A stretch of DNA of 64,000 nt, taken from contig NZ_JARJHL010000013.1 of the NCBI RefSeq assembly GCF_029309835.1, forward strand, positions 38,043 to 102,042, given 5' to 3'. Below, in pieces: positions 30,637 through 40,628 of this stretch (positions are counted from its first letter, which is position 1; every line of letters begins with the position of its first letter). Both the position numbers and the translations under genes were made by a program. The notes beneath the pieces are model-generated. The model had not been told where the DNA came from. It worked only from the letters and a program-made list of their open reading frames with translations, and did not search any database. Source of the DNA: Paracoccus sp. DMF-8 (GTDB taxonomy: Bacteria; Pseudomonadota; Alphaproteobacteria; Rhodobacterales; Rhodobacteraceae).

Positions 30637-30942
30637 TTACCAGCTCGATTTGACCATGCCGGGAACCTGACCGAACGAGCCCAGCTCGCGCAGCATGATC
30701 CGCGACAGTTTCAGTTTACGGTAATACGCATGCGGACGGCCGGTCAGTTGGCACCGGTTGTGCAGGCGCGTGGCCGAGGAGTTGCGCGGCAGTTCAGCCA
30801 GTTTCAGGCTGGCCTTGAAGCGCTCTTCCATCGGCAGGGACTGGTCGTGGATGACCTCGTTCAGCGAAGCACGCTTGGCGGCATACTTCTTGGCAAGACG
30901 TTCGCGCTTTTTCTCGCGCTCGATCATGGATTTCTTAGCCAT
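30637..30942 (-). CDS. rpsN: 30S ribosomal protein S14, zinc-free long form
   Basis: A 101-residue S14 ending [20 protein letters not shown] plus W. It is the longer type without paired CxxC zinc motifs: only one Cys is seen, in [19 protein letters not shown]. Start [20 protein letters not shown]. It lies 18 bases after rplE. Confidence 0.97.
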   Translation of the reverse strand: MAKKSMIEREKKRERLAKKYAAKRASLNEVIHDQSLPMEERFKASLKLAELPRNSSATRLHNRCQLTGRPHAYYRKLKLSRIMLRELGSFGQVPGMVKSSW

Positions 30943-30960
30943 ATCTTCTTTCCCCCGCGA

Positions 30961-31521
30961 TCAGCTGTTGAACGGCATGTTGAAATGCTTCAACAGCGAC
31001 TTCGCTTCCGCGTCGGTCTTCGCGTTGGTGCAGATGATGATGTCCATCCCCAGAACTTCGTCGACCTTGTCGAAGTTGATTTCCGGGAACACGATATGCT
31101 CTTTCAGGCCCATGGCGTAGTTGCCGCGACCGTCGAAAGAGGTGCCCTTGACGCCGCGGAAGTCGCGGACGCGGGGCAGCGCGATGTTGATCAGGCGATC
31201 AAGGAATTCATACATCCGGTCGCCGCGCAGGGTCACCTTGCAGCCCAGAGGCATTTCTTCGCGAACACGGAAACCCGCGATCGAGTTCTTCGCCTTGGTG
31301 ATGACAGCCTTCTGACCCGCGATCAGCGACAGCTCTTCCGCGCCTTGCTTGACCTTTTTGGTGTCTTTCACGGCTTCGCCGATGCCCATGTTCAGGACGA
31401 TCTTGTCCAGACGCGGGATCTGCATGTCGTTTTTATAGCCGAATTCTTCCTTCATCGCAGCGCGAATGACGTCGCGATACTGCGTTTTCAGGCGCGGCGT
31501 GTAATTTGCTTGGTCCAGCAT
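30961..31521 (-). CDS. rplE: 50S ribosomal protein L5
   Basis: A 186-residue L5, part of the 5S rRNA complex. Conserved [20 protein letters not shown] and GYSLGIKEH-equivalent [15 protein letters not shown] are seen. Its start shares one base with the rplX stop (TGATG), indicating coupling. Confidence 0.97.
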   Translation of the reverse strand: MLDQANYTPRLKTQYRDVIRAAMKEEFGYKNDMQIPRLDKIVLNMGIGEAVKDTKKVKQGAEELSLIAGQKAVITKAKNSIAGFRVREEMPLGCKVTLRGDRMYEFLDRLINIALPRVRDFRGVKGTSFDGRGNYAMGLKEHIVFPEINFDKVDEVLGMDIIICTNAKTDAEAKSLLKHFNMPFNS

Positions 31522-31826
31522 CAGATCACATCCCCGGTCGTCTTGGCGAAACGGACCTTCTGATCGCCTTCCACGCGGAAGCCGACACGGGTCGCTTTGC
31601 CGTTCTTGTCCAACAGAGCCAGATTCGACAGGTCGATCGGCATCGCTTTCGCGATCCGGCCACCCTGGCTGGTCTGGGTCTGACGCTGGTGACGGATGGC
31701 GATGTTGATGCCATCGACCACGGCCTTGTTGTCCTTGGGGAACACGGCGGTGATTTCACCCTGCTTGCCTTTGTCCTTGCCGGCCAGCACGACGACCTTG
31801 TCGCCCTTTTTCAGCTTGGCAGCCAT
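31521..31826 (-). CDS. rplX: 50S ribosomal protein L24
   Basis: A 101-residue L24, an assembly initiator protein with a KOW motif: [20 protein letters not shown] near the N-terminus. The start overlaps the rplN stop by one base (TAATG). Confidence 0.97.
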   Translation of the reverse strand: MAAKLKKGDKVVVLAGKDKGKQGEITAVFPKDNKAVVDGINIAIRHQRQTQTSQGGRIAKAMPIDLSNLALLDKNGKATRVGFRVEGDQKVRFAKTTGDVI

Positions 31827-32194
31827 TACAGCACCTCCGGCGCAAGCGAGATGATCTTCATGAAGTTTTTCGCACGCAGCTCACGCACGACCGGGCCGAA
31901 GATACGGGTCCCGACCGGCTCACCCTGGTTGTTCAGGATGACGGCGGCATTGCGGTCGAAACGGATCGAGGTTCCGTCTTCGCGCTTCACTTCTTTTGCG
32001 GTGCGAACGACGACGGCCTTGCGGACGTCACCCTTCTTCACCCGGCCCCGCGGGATGGCTTCCTTGACGGACACGACGATAATGTCGCCCACCGACGCAT
32101 AGCGACGGTGCGAACCACCCAGGACCTTGATGCACTGAACCCGGCGTGCGCCGGAGTTGTCAGCAACATCCAGATTGGTCTGCATCTGGATCAT
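31826..32194 (-). CDS. rplN: 50S ribosomal protein L14
   Basis: A 122-residue L14 with start [20 protein letters not shown] and the signature [20 protein letters not shown]. It follows rpsQ by 76 bases, a gap with no clear feature. Confidence 0.97.
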   Translation of the reverse strand: MIQMQTNLDVADNSGARRVQCIKVLGGSHRRYASVGDIIVVSVKEAIPRGRVKKGDVRKAVVVRTAKEVKREDGTSIRFDRNAAVILNNQGEPVGTRIFGPVVRELRAKNFMKIISLAPEVL

Positions 32195-32270
32195 TTGGTT
32201 TCTCCCGACCTTTGGGGACTGCCACTTGCAGCCCCAGGGTTTCGATCATTTCTGATCTGTGATGATGGAC

Positions 32271-32516
32271 TTATGCCGAAGCAGCTTCGTCCGTCAGGAC
32301 AGTCCAGCGTTTCGTTTTCGAGATCGGCGCGCATTCGATGATGCGAACGATATCGCCGGTCTTGAACTGGTTTTCCGCGTCATGGGCGCGATACTTCTTG
32401 GTGCTGCGGACAATTTTATCCATCAGCGGATGCTTGAAGCGACGCTCGACCAGAACGGTGACGGTCTGTTCGTTTTTATCGCTGACAACCTTGCCTTGCA
32501 GGATGCGTTTGGGCAT
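32271..32516 (-). CDS. rpsQ: 30S ribosomal protein S17
   Basis: An 81-residue S17 with OB fold. Start [20 protein letters not shown] and signature [18 protein letters not shown] are typical. It lies 12 bases after rpmC. Confidence 0.97.
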   Translation of the reverse strand: MPKRILQGKVVSDKNEQTVTVLVERRFKHPLMDKIVRSTKKYRAHDAENQFKTGDIVRIIECAPISKTKRWTVLTDEAASA

Positions 32517-32528
32517 GGGCCGGGCTCC

Positions 32529-32735
32529 TTAGTTCGACGCCGCGGCTTCCGCCGCTTTCTGGTTCAGAATGGTTTTCACACGGGCAACGTCACGACGGAC
32601 GGTGCGCATGCGGGCGGTCGATTCGAGCTGGCCAGTGGCCTGCTGAAAGCGCAGGTTGAACGCTTCCTTTTTCAGCGACAGAAGCTGCTCACGCAGTTGT
32701 TCCGGCGACTTTTCTTTCAGTTCCTGCGCTTTCAT
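32529..32735 (-). CDS. rpmC: 50S ribosomal protein L29
   Basis: A 68-residue L29 near the exit tunnel: [20 protein letters not shown] followed by [20 protein letters not shown]. It is the first gene after the internal promoter at 32821-32849, with AGGAAGAG as ribosome binding site. Confidence 0.97.
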   Translation of the reverse strand: MKAQELKEKSPEQLREQLLSLKKEAFNLRFQQATGQLESTARMRTVRRDVARVKTILNQKAAEAAASN

Positions 32736-33091
32736 GCGCCTCTTCCTTTCAACATCACCGGAGAGCCCCTGATTGCCAGGGCCACCCTGATTCCCGGTGG
32801 AGCTTCATGATGAAGCTGTGCCTATAGGCGGAATTCCCAGCAATGACAAGGGAATTCGTGGGGCCGTTGTCACGGATGACAGCGCGCAGGCCGATGACGC
32901 CGAATCGTCATTACAAGGTGTCACAGCAGTTGCCGTCATCACCTTCAACTATCTGATGTCGTCCGATGCGGGAACAGAGCCTGCGTCGGCCAATATCGTT
33001 CCGCAAAGCATTCAAGACTTGCAAAATAACGCCATCAACCTGATCTGCGGCTCCCTGTCCTGAAACAGTGCTGATGAAAGGCGTCAAACTG
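32736..33091. other. Intergenic leader between rplP and rpmC
   Basis: About 355 bases without a secure gene. It holds the minus-strand promoter at 32821-32849, a short inverted repeat AGCTTCATGATGAAGCT (32801-32817) near the predicted transcription start, and a hairpin-prone CCACCCTGATTCCCGGTGG (32782-32800) in the leader. A plus-strand open frame of 88 codons (GTG 32797 to 33063) exists but lacks a ribosome binding site and family. Base composition is AT-richer than neighbouring genes. Confidence 0.6.
32821..32849 (-). promoter_or_regulatory. Sigma-70-type promoter for the rpmC-rpmD operon
   Basis: On the minus strand TTGTCA (32849-32844) and TATAGG (32826-32821) are separated by 17 bases. 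The predicted start would be near 32814, about 79 bases upstream of rpmC. Its position right after the rplP terminator supports it. Confidence 0.7.
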
Positions 33092-33121
33092 AAAAGCCCC
33101 GCCGGATCCGGCGGGGCTTTT
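33092..33121. terminator. Strong symmetrical terminator after rplP
   Basis: AAAAGCCCCGCCGGA followed by its exact complement TCCGGCGGGGCTTTT. On the minus strand it ends the S10-type transcript 41 bases past the rplP stop, so downstream ribosomal genes need the promoter at 32821-32849. Confidence 0.92.
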
Positions 33122-33162
33122 CAATCCTGCAAGGCGTAGGGTGGGGTTAAACCCCACCTTAC

Positions 33163-33576
33163 TTACCAATCTTCGCGGGCAACGATGCGGGTCAGGACCG
33201 GCAGCTTCATCGCGCCAAGGCGCAGGGCCTCGCGGGCGATGGTGTCGTTGACGCCGTCGATCTCGAACATGATCCGGCCGGGGTGGACGCGGGCGGCCCA
33301 GAAATCGACCGAGCCCTTACCTTTACCCATCCGCACTTCGGTCGGTTTACCCGTGACCGGGACATCCGGGAAGATGCGGATCCAGACACGACCCTGACGC
33401 TTCATGTGGCGGGTGATCGCGCGGCGGGCAGCTTCGATCTGACGCGCGGTGACGCGCTCGGGTTCGATGGCTTTCAGCGCGTAGGAGCCGAAGTTCAGGT
33501 TGAAGCCGCCCTTGGCTTCGCCATGGATACGGCCCTTGAACTGTTTGCGGAACTTGGTCCGTTTCGGTTGCAGCAT
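33163..33576 (-). CDS. rplP: 50S ribosomal protein L16
   Basis: A 137-residue L16 near the peptidyl transferase centre. Start [20 protein letters not shown] and the segment [20 protein letters not shown], with the [10 protein letters not shown] loop, are diagnostic. It lies 13 bases after rpsC and is followed by a terminator. Confidence 0.97.
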   Translation of the reverse strand: MLQPKRTKFRKQFKGRIHGEAKGGFNLNFGSYALKAIEPERVTARQIEAARRAITRHMKRQGRVWIRIFPDVPVTGKPTEVRMGKGKGSVDFWAARVHPGRIMFEIDGVNDTIAREALRLGAMKLPVLTRIVAREDW

Positions 33577-33589
33577 GTGCTTTTACTCC

Positions 33590-34306
33590 TTAGCGAGCGT
33601 CGCGGTCGCGACGCGGGCCGCGCGGTGCGGGGCCATCCTGAGCTTCGGACGCACGGCGATCATGGGCCTGCGGATCATGTTCCATGATCTCGCCTTTGAA
33701 GATCCAGACCTTGATGCCGATGATCCCGTAGGTGGTCGAAGCTTCGGACAATGCATAGTCGATGTCGGCGCGCAGCGTGTGCAGCGGAACACGACCCTCA
33801 CGATACCATTCGGTCCGTGCGATCTCGGCACCGCCAAGACGGCCACCGACATTCACGCGGATCCCCAGAGCCCCCATGCGCATGGCGTTCTGCACGGCGC
33901 GCTTCATGGCGCGACGGAAGGACACCCGGCGTTCCAGCTGCTGGCCGATGGATTCTGCAACCAGTTGCGCGTCCAGTTCCGGCTTGCGGACTTCGACGAT
34001 GTTCAGGTGCAGTTCCGAATCGGTCAGGTTCGCCAGCTTCTTGCGCAGGGTTTCGATATCGGCGCCTTTTTTGCCGATGATGACACCCGGACGCGCGGCA
34101 TGGATCGTGACGCGGCATTTCTTGTGCGGACGTTCGATGATGACGCGGCTGATGCCGGCCTGCTTGGCATCCTTGCGGATGAACTCGCGGATCTTCAGAT
34201 CCTCGAGCAGCAGATCGCCATAATCCTTGTCATCCGCATACCAGCGGCTGTCCCGAGTGCGGTTGACCTGGAGGCGCATCCCGATGGGGTTGACCTTCTG
34301 TCCCAT
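33590..34306 (-). CDS. rpsC: 30S ribosomal protein S3
   Basis: A 238-residue S3 with start [22 protein letters not shown] domain around [20 protein letters not shown] and C-terminal [20 protein letters not shown]. The ATG at 34306 shares one base with the rplV stop (TAATG). The C-terminal tail is rich in Arg and Asp. Confidence 0.97.
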   Translation of the reverse strand: MGQKVNPIGMRLQVNRTRDSRWYADDKDYGDLLLEDLKIREFIRKDAKQAGISRVIIERPHKKCRVTIHAARPGVIIGKKGADIETLRKKLANLTDSELHLNIVEVRKPELDAQLVAESIGQQLERRVSFRRAMKRAVQNAMRMGALGIRVNVGGRLGGAEIARTEWYREGRVPLHTLRADIDYALSEASTTYGIIGIKVWIFKGEIMEHDPQAHDRRASEAQDGPAPRGPRRDRDAR

Positions 34307-34686
34307 TACGCGTGCTCCTCGACCTGACGCACCTTGATGGTGATTTCCGAAAACGGCTTCATGATCTTGCCGTAACGGCTCACGGGCGCGCGGACGACCG
34401 CGTTTCATGACCAGGTTCTTGCCGACCCATGCTTCGGCGACAACCAGGTTGTCGACGTCGAGACGGTGGTTTTCCTCGGCATTGGCGATGGCCGACTGAA
34501 GGCATTTCTTCACGTCGCCAGCGATACGCTTTTTCGAGAAGGTCAGATCGGCAAGCGCCTTGTCGACCTTCTTGCCGCGGATCATCGCAGCCACGAGGTT
34601 CAGCTTCTGGGGCGAGGTGCGAAGCATCTTGATCTTCGCAAAAGCCTCGTTATCCGCCACGCGGCGCGGATCTTTTCCTTACCCAT
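34306..34686 (-). CDS. rplV: 50S ribosomal protein L22 (two compensating indels)
   Basis: A 126-residue L22 that lines the exit tunnel. ATG at 34686 gives MGKEK, then a missing base near 34671 shifts the frame; the correct frame resumes [20 protein letters not shown] and runs to [10 protein letters not shown]. There an extra base near 34380 shifts it again before the expected [20 protein letters not shown]. The two indels cancel overall, so total length is as expected. Being close to the fold, where read support is thin, they are almost surely errors. Confidence 0.93.
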
Positions 34687-34691
34687 GACGA

Positions 34692-34970
34692 TTATTTCCT
34701 TTTCGCTTTTTTATCGGCGGCGTGACCGTAATAGGTCCGCGTCGGCGAATATTCACCGAACTTCTGGCCGATCATCTCTTCCGAGACGGTCACCGGGATG
34801 TGCTTGTGGCCGTTGTAGACCCCGAAGGTCAGACCAACGAACTGCGGCAGGATGGTCGAACGACGCGACCAGATCTTGATCACATCCGATTTTCCCGACT
34901 CGCGCGCTTTTTCCGCTTTCTTCAGCAGATAGGCGTCGACGAAAGGGCCTTTCCAAACAGAACGTGCCAT
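34692..34970 (-). CDS. rpsS: 30S ribosomal protein S19
   Basis: A 92-residue S19 with start [20 protein letters not shown] and signature [20 protein letters not shown]. It lies between rplB and rplV in normal S10-operon order and is intact. Confidence 0.97.
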   Translation of the reverse strand: MARSVWKGPFVDAYLLKKAEKARESGKSDVIKIWSRRSTILPQFVGLTFGVYNGHKHIPVTVSEEMIGQKFGEYSPTRTYYGHAADKKAKRK

Positions 34971-34973
34971 GGA

Positions 34974-35597
34974 TTAACGCCCCTTCTTCGCATTGCGCGA
35001 CCGCAAGATGTATTTGTCGGTCGATTTGTTCGAGCGGGTTTTCTTGCCCTTGGTATCCTTACCCCAGGGCGTCACCGGCGTACGGCCACCCGAGGTGCGG
35101 CCCTCACCACCACCATGCGGGTGGTCGATCGGGTTCATCGCGACACCGCGAACGCTCGGGCGGATGCCCTTGTGGCGGTTGCGGCCTGCCTTGCCAAAGT
35201 TCTGGTTCGAATGGTCGGCGTTCGACACGGCGCCGATGGTCGCCATGCATTCCTGACGGACCAGACGCAACTCGCCCGAGGACAGGCGGATCTGTGCATA
35301 GCCACCGTCACGGCCGACGAACTGGGCATAGGTGCCCGCCGAACGCGCGATCTGACCGCCCTTGCCGGGCTTCAGCTCGACGTTGTGGACGATCGTGCCG
35401 ATCGGCATGCCGCTGAAGGGCATGGCGTTGCCGGGTTTCACGTCGACTTTCGCGCCCGCGATGACCTTGTCACCGACGGCCAGACGCTGCGGAGCCAGGA
35501 TATAGGCCTGCTCGCCGTCTTCGTATTTGACCAGCGCGATGAAGGCGGTGCGGTTGGGATCGTATTCGATCCGCTCGACCACAGCGGCCACGTCGAA
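34974..35597 (-). CDS. rplB: 50S ribosomal protein L2 (5' partial, cut by the fold)
   Basis: L2 is needed for subunit joining and peptidyl transfer. About 206 C-terminal residues are present, from [20 protein letters not shown] through [20 protein letters not shown] and the hallmark [20 protein letters not shown] to RNAKKGR. Roughly the first 73 residues are absent because the sequence folds back on itself at 35535-35597. Open frames extending across the fold into the second arm are chimeric. Confidence 0.95.
   Translation of the reverse strand, partial: FDVAAVVERIEYDPNRTAFIALVKYEDGEQAYILAPQRLAVGDKVIAGAKVDVKPGNAMPFSGMPIGTIVHNVELKPGKGGQIARSAGTYAQFVGRDGGYAQIRLSSGELRLVRQECMATIGAVSNADHSNQNFGKAGRNRHKGIRPSVRGVAMNPIDHPHGGGEGRTSGGRTPVTPWGKDTKGKKTRSNKSTDKYILRSRNAKKGR
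35535..35597. other. Unpaired spacer at the foldback apex
   Basis: These 63 bases are the only sequence between the two arms. The first arm reads on through rplB codons for VERIEYDPN, then at 35598 the sequence turns and repeats 35534 backwards, starting with CTGGTCAAATACGAAG. No adapter or palindromic recognition sequence is visible at the turn, which is what an end-joined or self-primed hairpin molecule would give. Confidence 0.9.
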
Positions 35598-36042
35598 CTG
35601 GTCAAATACGAAGACGGCGAGCAGGCCTATATCCTGGCTCCGCAGCGTCCGCAACCGTCGATGACAAGTGGTGCCGGCAACATGCCCTTCAGCGGCGTGC
35701 CGACCGGCACCGATCGTCCACAACGTCGAGCTGAGGCGGTCAGATCGCGCGTTCAGCGAGGCCCTCTATGCAGTTCGTCGGCGCGCTGACCGGCTGGAAT
35801 CGCCTGATCTGCTCAGCGAGTTCCGTCAGGGTACATGGCGACCATCGGCGCCGTGTCGAGGCGCTGCCGGTGACCAGGGCAGGGCAGCTTGGCCGCCGCA
35901 GGATCCGCCCGAGCGTTGTCTGTCTTCGATCCGCATGTGTGGTACACCTCGGAATGACCGTACGCACTGCAAGGTAGGATACCAAGGGCAAGCTTCCATG
36001 AACAAATCGACCGACAAATCTTGCGGTCGCGCGCAGACGTTA
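35598..36042 (+). pseudogene. rplB: Degraded second-arm copy of rplB
   Basis: Begins at the fold with [15 protein letters not shown], identical to rplB, then loses frame repeatedly; recognisable again at NKSTDK near 36001-36018. About 445 bases against 561 in the first arm. Artefactual copy. Confidence 0.88.
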
Positions 36043-36048
36043 ATCCAA

Positions 36049-36228
36049 TGGCGTTCCTGTTACGCCTGCTGGAGAAAGCGCGCGGATCAGAAAATCGGAT
36101 GTGATCGATGATATGTTATTATCTACCGCTGGTCGTGGTGAAACAACAAGCAATCAATTGACAAATCTCGAATGATCATTAGAAGTGAATGTCGCCGACG
36201 CGGATGCCGGTCGCAATAAAAACGAAAT
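36049..36228 (+). pseudogene. rpsS: Degraded second-arm copy of rpsS
   Basis: Only short matches to rpsS remain, for example AAAGCGCGCGGATCAG then AAAATCGGATGTGATC near 36078-36108. About 180 bases against 279. Position between the rplB and rplV copies supports the call. Confidence 0.75.
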
Positions 36229-36232
36229 AATC

Positions 36233-36543
36233 ATGGAGCTGGAAAAATCCGCGCCGCCGACAATGGAATAACGAAGACTTTGCAGATCAAGATAATACGC
36301 CTCGCCCCAGAAGCTGGACCTCGTGAATCCGCGGCAGAAGGTCGACAGAACTTCTCAGAAAAGCTGGCGACGTGAAAGAGAATGCCTTCGATCGGCCATC
36401 GCCAATGCGGCGATACCGTCTCGACGTCGACAACCTGGTTGTCGCCCTGGCGAACAGTCAGCGCGGTCATCCCGCGCCAGCAACCTGCAGTAAGCGTCAT
36501 GAAACCGTTACCTCGGAAATCACTATCAAGGAGATCGAAGGCA
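36233..36543 (+). pseudogene. rplV: Degraded second-arm copy of rplV
   Basis: Fragments such as CGCCCCAGAAGCTGGACCTC and GTCGACAACCTGGTTGTCGC match rplV codons for SPQKLNL and VDNLVV. Frame is lost throughout. Confidence 0.82.
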
Positions 36544-37130
36544 ATGTCGTAGGCGTCAACCCCATCCGGAACCTCAGTCCGGACAGCCGCTGTGCGTCTG
36601 TTTTTCGTTATGGCGATCTGCTCGAGGATCTGAAGATCCGCAGTATTCATCGCAGAACAAACAGGCATCTTCGCGTCATCATCAGACGTCAGCAAATGCC
36701 GTCACGATCAATACCGCGTCAGGTCATCATCGGCAAGCGACGCCGACCCTGCGCAGCTGGCAGGCCGATTGAACTGCGCGTATCGTCGAATCCGCAGGCA
36801 AATGCTGGTGCAGAATCAATCGGCCAGCGGCTAGGCGCCACCGGGTGCTCCGTCGCGCCATGGGCTGCGCCGACATGCCTCTGGGGATCCACGTGGTAAT
36901 CATTGGCCGTCTTGGCAATGCCCAGACACAGGCAAATAATGCTCACTGCACCCCGCTGCGCATGTATGCATTGTCAACTTCGACCCCTTGCAGGGATCAT
37001 CGGCATCAAGATATAGATCTTCAAAGGCAGATCATAGAACATGATCCCGCAGATTCGCGATAATCGCCGCGATATCAAGCCAGAATGGCCGCACTTACGC
37101 GCAGCCCACGTCGCGACCGCGGCGCTCTAG
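36544..37130 (+). pseudogene. rpsC: Degraded second-arm copy of rpsC
   Basis: GGCGTCAACCCCATCCGGAA near the start and GGCGATCTGCTCGAGGATCT (GDLLEDL) match rpsC. Many indels; about 590 bases against 717. Confidence 0.83.
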
Positions 37131-37139
37131 AGTAAAAGC

Positions 37140-37490
37140 ATGCTGCACCGAAACAGACAAATTCCGCAAAAAATTCAGAGGCCGTATCCATGGCGAAGCC
37201 AGCAGATAAAACCACCGCACGCTGGCTTCCATCAGCGAAAGCGTCACACCGCGTCAGATCAACTGCCCGCCGCGCCACCACATGAAGCGTCAGGAATCGT
37301 AATCTGGATCCCGCATCTTCCCCGGATGTCCCGGTCACCCAGTAAACCGATGGTGGCGATAGATAAAGATAGAACTCAGTCGATTTCTGGGCCGCCCGCA
37401 TTTACCCGGCTGGAATATGTTCAGATCGGCAACGTCAACTGTACCTGCGCGAAAGCCTACTGCAATAACTGCCGAGTCTGACTACATCGT
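37140..37490 (+). pseudogene. rplP: Degraded second-arm copy of rplP
   Basis: ATGCTGCACCGAAACAGACA matches the rplP start and CCCGGATGTCCCGGTCACCC the DVPVTG codons. About 350 bases against 414. Confidence 0.83.
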
Positions 37491-37873
37491 GCCACAGCGA
37501 TGGCGTAGATTTAACCCTTACCGCCAACCTGCAGGATTGAAAACACGCCGGATCAGCCTTTATTTTTCTTCATCGAAGCGCCTGACTGGGCAGGCTATCA
37601 GACTCCATAGCGCGAACGCAAGTCTTGAATTAGCGGTGTGCCAATTGGCCGACGCAGGCTCTGTTCCCTCGAAAACCGTGAAATAGTTGAAGTGATGACT
37701 GGCAACGACACCTTGTAATGACGACCGGCGTCATCGGCCTGCGCGCGCTGTCATCCATGACAACTGGCCCCGCAGCTCATTGCTGGGAATTCGCTATAGG
37801 CAGCTGAAGCTCCGCGAAATCAGGGTGGCCCCGCATCGAACGCTTTCCTCAGTGATGTTGAAAGGAGAGGCGC
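37491..37873. other. Second-arm copy of the rplP-rpmC leader
   Basis: The leader sequence is recognisable (CTTGTAATGACGACCGGCGT, GCCTATAGG-like CGCTATAGGCA at about 37792-37802), but the terminator hairpin is lost. No gene. Confidence 0.75.
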
Positions 37874-38050
37874 ATGAAGCGCAGGGGCCCCAGGCCCGAA
37901 CAACTGCGTGAGCGCTGTCGCTGAAAAAATGCGCTTCAGCAGGCCACTGGCCAACTCAGATCGGCCGCCCGCCTGCTACACCGTCCATCGGCATTTGCCC
38001 GTATGAAAACCATTCACAGGCTCAAACGGCGGAAACTACGACATCCTAGG
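37874..38050 (+). pseudogene. rpmC: Degraded second-arm copy of rpmC
   Basis: Starts ATGAAGCGCAGG, with GAACAACTGCGTGAGC matching EQLRE. Frame broken. Confidence 0.82.
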
Positions 38051-38056
38051 CCAGCC

Positions 38057-38250
38057 CATGCTAAACCCCGCATCCTGCAAAGCAAGGTTAATCAGCGATA
38101 AAACAACTGTCCTCAAACATCCGCTGATGGAATAAAATTGTCCGCAGCACCAAAATATATCCGCGCCCATGGCAAACTAGGTAGCGATATCGTTCACGTC
38201 ATCAATGCGCATCAATCTCGAAACAAACGCTGGATATCTGACAGTTGAAA
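38057..38250 (+). pseudogene. rpsQ: Degraded second-arm copy of rpsQ
   Basis: CGCATCCTGCAAAGCAAGGT and CAAACATCCGCTGATGGAAT match rpsQ start and HPLMDK codons. Frame broken. Confidence 0.8.
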
Positions 38251-38310
38251 CAAATCCATCATCACAGATGAAATGATCGAAACCTGGGGCTGCAGAGGTC
38301 GGAAGAGCAA

Positions 38311-38631
38311 ATGATCAGATGCAGATTAATCTGGATGTACTGACAACTCCGGCGCACGCCGAGATTCAGTGCATCCAGATGCGCAGATGGCCTCGCTATA
38401 TCGTGAAGACGTGACATCGTCGTGGAAACCGTACGAAGTCAGAACAACGAAGGGTGACGTCACAAAGGCAAATGTTCACCGCAAAAGTGAAGCGATAGCG
38501 ATCCGTTTCGACCGCAATGCGTCATCCTGAACAACGGGGAGATAGCGCGCGTTATAATCTTCAGTCGTGCGTGAGCTGCGTGCGAAAAACTTCATGAAGA
38601 TCATCTCGCTTGCGCCGGAGATGCGCAGTAA
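38311..38631 (+). pseudogene. rplN: Degraded second-arm copy of rplN
   Basis: ATGATCAGATGCAGATTAAT at the start and GCGTGCGAAAAACTTCATGA at the end match rplN. Indels throughout. Confidence 0.83.
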
Positions 38632-38849
38632 TGCCCGGAAAAGAGGCGACAAAGATCGTCGTATCAAGGATTAAAGGCAAGCAGGGAATGAAATCGCCGT
38701 GTTTAAAGGTTGATGGCATCATCGCCATCCGTTGGGCCAGCCAGGGTGGCCGGATTTTTAGCGCCGATCGCCTGTCAGTAACTCTGTTGGACAAGAACGG
38801 CAAGAGCGGCCGTGTCGTAGGAAGAGTCCGTTTCATGCAGCCACGTGAT
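38631..38849 (+). pseudogene. rplX: Degraded second-arm copy of rplX
   Basis: AGGCAAGCAGGGAATGAAAT and TTGGACAAGAACGGCAAGAG match rplX. About 220 bases against 306. Confidence 0.8.
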
Positions 38850-38850
38850 G

Positions 38851-39286
38851 ATGCTGGATGCTTCAGGCTACACGCCGCGCCTGAAACCGCGAATATCGCG
38901 ACGTCGTCGCGCTGCGGCGGTGATATCGCGATGCTGATCCGCGTCTGGATGGATCGTCTGGGTATGGGCATCGGCGAAGCCGTGGCAAAAATCCGGCAAA
39001 CCTTGATGTCATCCTGGAGCGAAAATTCGATCGCCGTGTTCATGCAATGCAAGCTGCAAGTACGCGATATATGTATGAATTCCTTGATCGCCTGATCAAC
39101 ATCGCGCTGCCCCCGCGCGACACGCGCAGAGCACCGTAACGGCGCACCATGGGCCTGAAGCGCCACGGCAATCAACGCCTTCGTACAAGATCGGCAAATT
39201 CAGGGATGGACATCATCTCGCACCAACGCGAGATTGACGCAGAGCAGAGCTGTTGAAGCATTTTCAACATGCCGTTCAACAGCTGA
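38851..39286 (+). pseudogene. rplE: Degraded second-arm copy of rplE
   Basis: ATGCTGGAT start, GGCATCGGCGAAGCCGTG inside and GCCGTTCAACAGCTGA at the end match rplE. About 436 bases against 561. Confidence 0.83.
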
Positions 39287-39296
39287 TCGCCGTAAT

Positions 39297-39559
39297 ATGG
39301 CTAAAGAAATCATGATCAGAAGCGCTGAAAAGCGCGAATCTTGCCAGAAGATGCCAACGCAATGGCATGCTTCTTTGAACAGGTCATCCACGACAGTCCC
39401 CTGCCGATGGAAGGCACTTCAGAACCGGCTGGCAACAGACAACAGCGCGCCATCGGCCGCCTGCAACCGGTGGCAAAATCCCTCTGCCTGCCTGCAGAGC
39501 TGGCTATCGCCGGACCTGCGCGAGCTGAAACTCGTTCGATGATTCCCATGAATCAGTAA
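39297..39559 (+). pseudogene. rpsN: Degraded second-arm copy of rpsN
   Basis: ATGGCTAAAGAAATCATGAT start and GTCATCCACGACAGTCCCCT (VIHDQSL) match rpsN. Frame broken. Confidence 0.82.
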
Positions 39560-39575
39560 GGAGACGATATAATCG

Positions 39576-39891
39576 ATGAGCGATCCTCTCGGCGATATGC
39601 TGACCCGCATCCGCAACGCAGATGCGCGAATATCGCACTATACTCAAGCTGCGCTTGGGTGCTGGATGCTGAAGACGAAACAAATCCGGCTGAATCGTGA
39701 CCACCGATGTGCCGGCCATGGCGAGCTGGTAGCCTGAAATAAATCCGTGAGCTGGCGTATGTGCGGCTGCGTCAGCGTCTGCACTTCGATCGAGCAGATC
39801 CCTGGCGCGATACAGGCGTCGATGTCGACGAAGGTGGTAATCTATGCGGCGGCACGCAATATGTCGACGTCGCAGTGCTCTGCACCGTTAA
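39576..39891 (+). pseudogene. rpsH: Degraded second-arm copy of rpsH
   Basis: GATCCTCTCGGCGATATGCT then GACCCGCATCCGCAACGCA match rpsH; ends TGCACCGTTAAGGAGG. Frame broken. Confidence 0.84.
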
Positions 39892-39900
39892 GGAGGTGAG

Positions 39901-40255
39901 ATGTCAGGTGTCGTCGCCCCGAAGGCGTGACCGCTGAAATCAAAGGTCAACGGCGCAACCGCGACCGATGACGACCTAATCGCTGGAAGACGGCATGGCC
40001 CCGCGCGGGTGTACGCCCTGAGATGACCTGGTCAGGTGACCGTCGGCGTCAGCGAAGGCTGGAAGGGCGTCGGTGCCGCGCCTCGATGCAGGGCGCTCTG
40101 GAGTTATTCGCATGACTGGCCCGAAACCCCCGAGTGACCATCACCGCCAGCAGCAGGCCGGATGTTGTCGAAGATCGAGCAGGTCGTCGGCGGTATGCAG
40201 GTATCCGCGTGACAGGCAGGGCATCCGCAAGTGACAAATCTCCGCAGAAGCGTAA
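39901..40255 (+). pseudogene. rplF: Degraded second-arm copy of rplF
   Basis: GCGTGACCGCTGAAATCAAA and GACCGTCGGCGTCAGCGAAG match rplF. About 355 bases against 534. Confidence 0.8.
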
Positions 40256-40264
40256 GCAGGGACA

Positions 40265-40470
40265 GCGCTGGAACAAAGAGGACTGTTCAGAGCGCCGTCT
40301 TATCGGGCCGCGATCCGGATGATCGTCGCGTCTGTCATTCCGCCGCTCGTCGAAAACATCGGCGTTCAGCTGATCGATGACATGGCAATACCTCGACGCT
40401 GGAAAAGTCTGGGCGTGATCATTAACGTCGAAACCGCCGCCCGGAACGGAGACGTGCGAAAAGCGGTATC
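40265..40470 (+). pseudogene. rplR: Degraded second-arm copy of rplR
   Basis: AACATCGGCGTTCAGCTGAT (NISVQLID) and GTCGAAACCGCCGC match rplR. Only about 200 bases remain. Confidence 0.76.
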
Positions 40471-40628
40471 GAAGAGCTCGACGTGGCGAACTCCTGTTCC
40501 CGGCCTTGGCTGACGCGGCTGAAGGCGTTCTGATCGCTTGTGGCGAGCGCTGCCCTGGGGCGTCCCAACGTGGGCATCCCTGGGCCAATGAGAACGGCGC
40601 AGAACGCACCACCCTGAAGAGATGCCTG

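Noticed and set aside
32797..33063. 88-codon plus-strand frame between rpmC and rplP
   Set aside because: No ribosome binding site before the GTG, no family, and it runs over the likely minus-strand promoter and leader of rpmC; coding status not supported.
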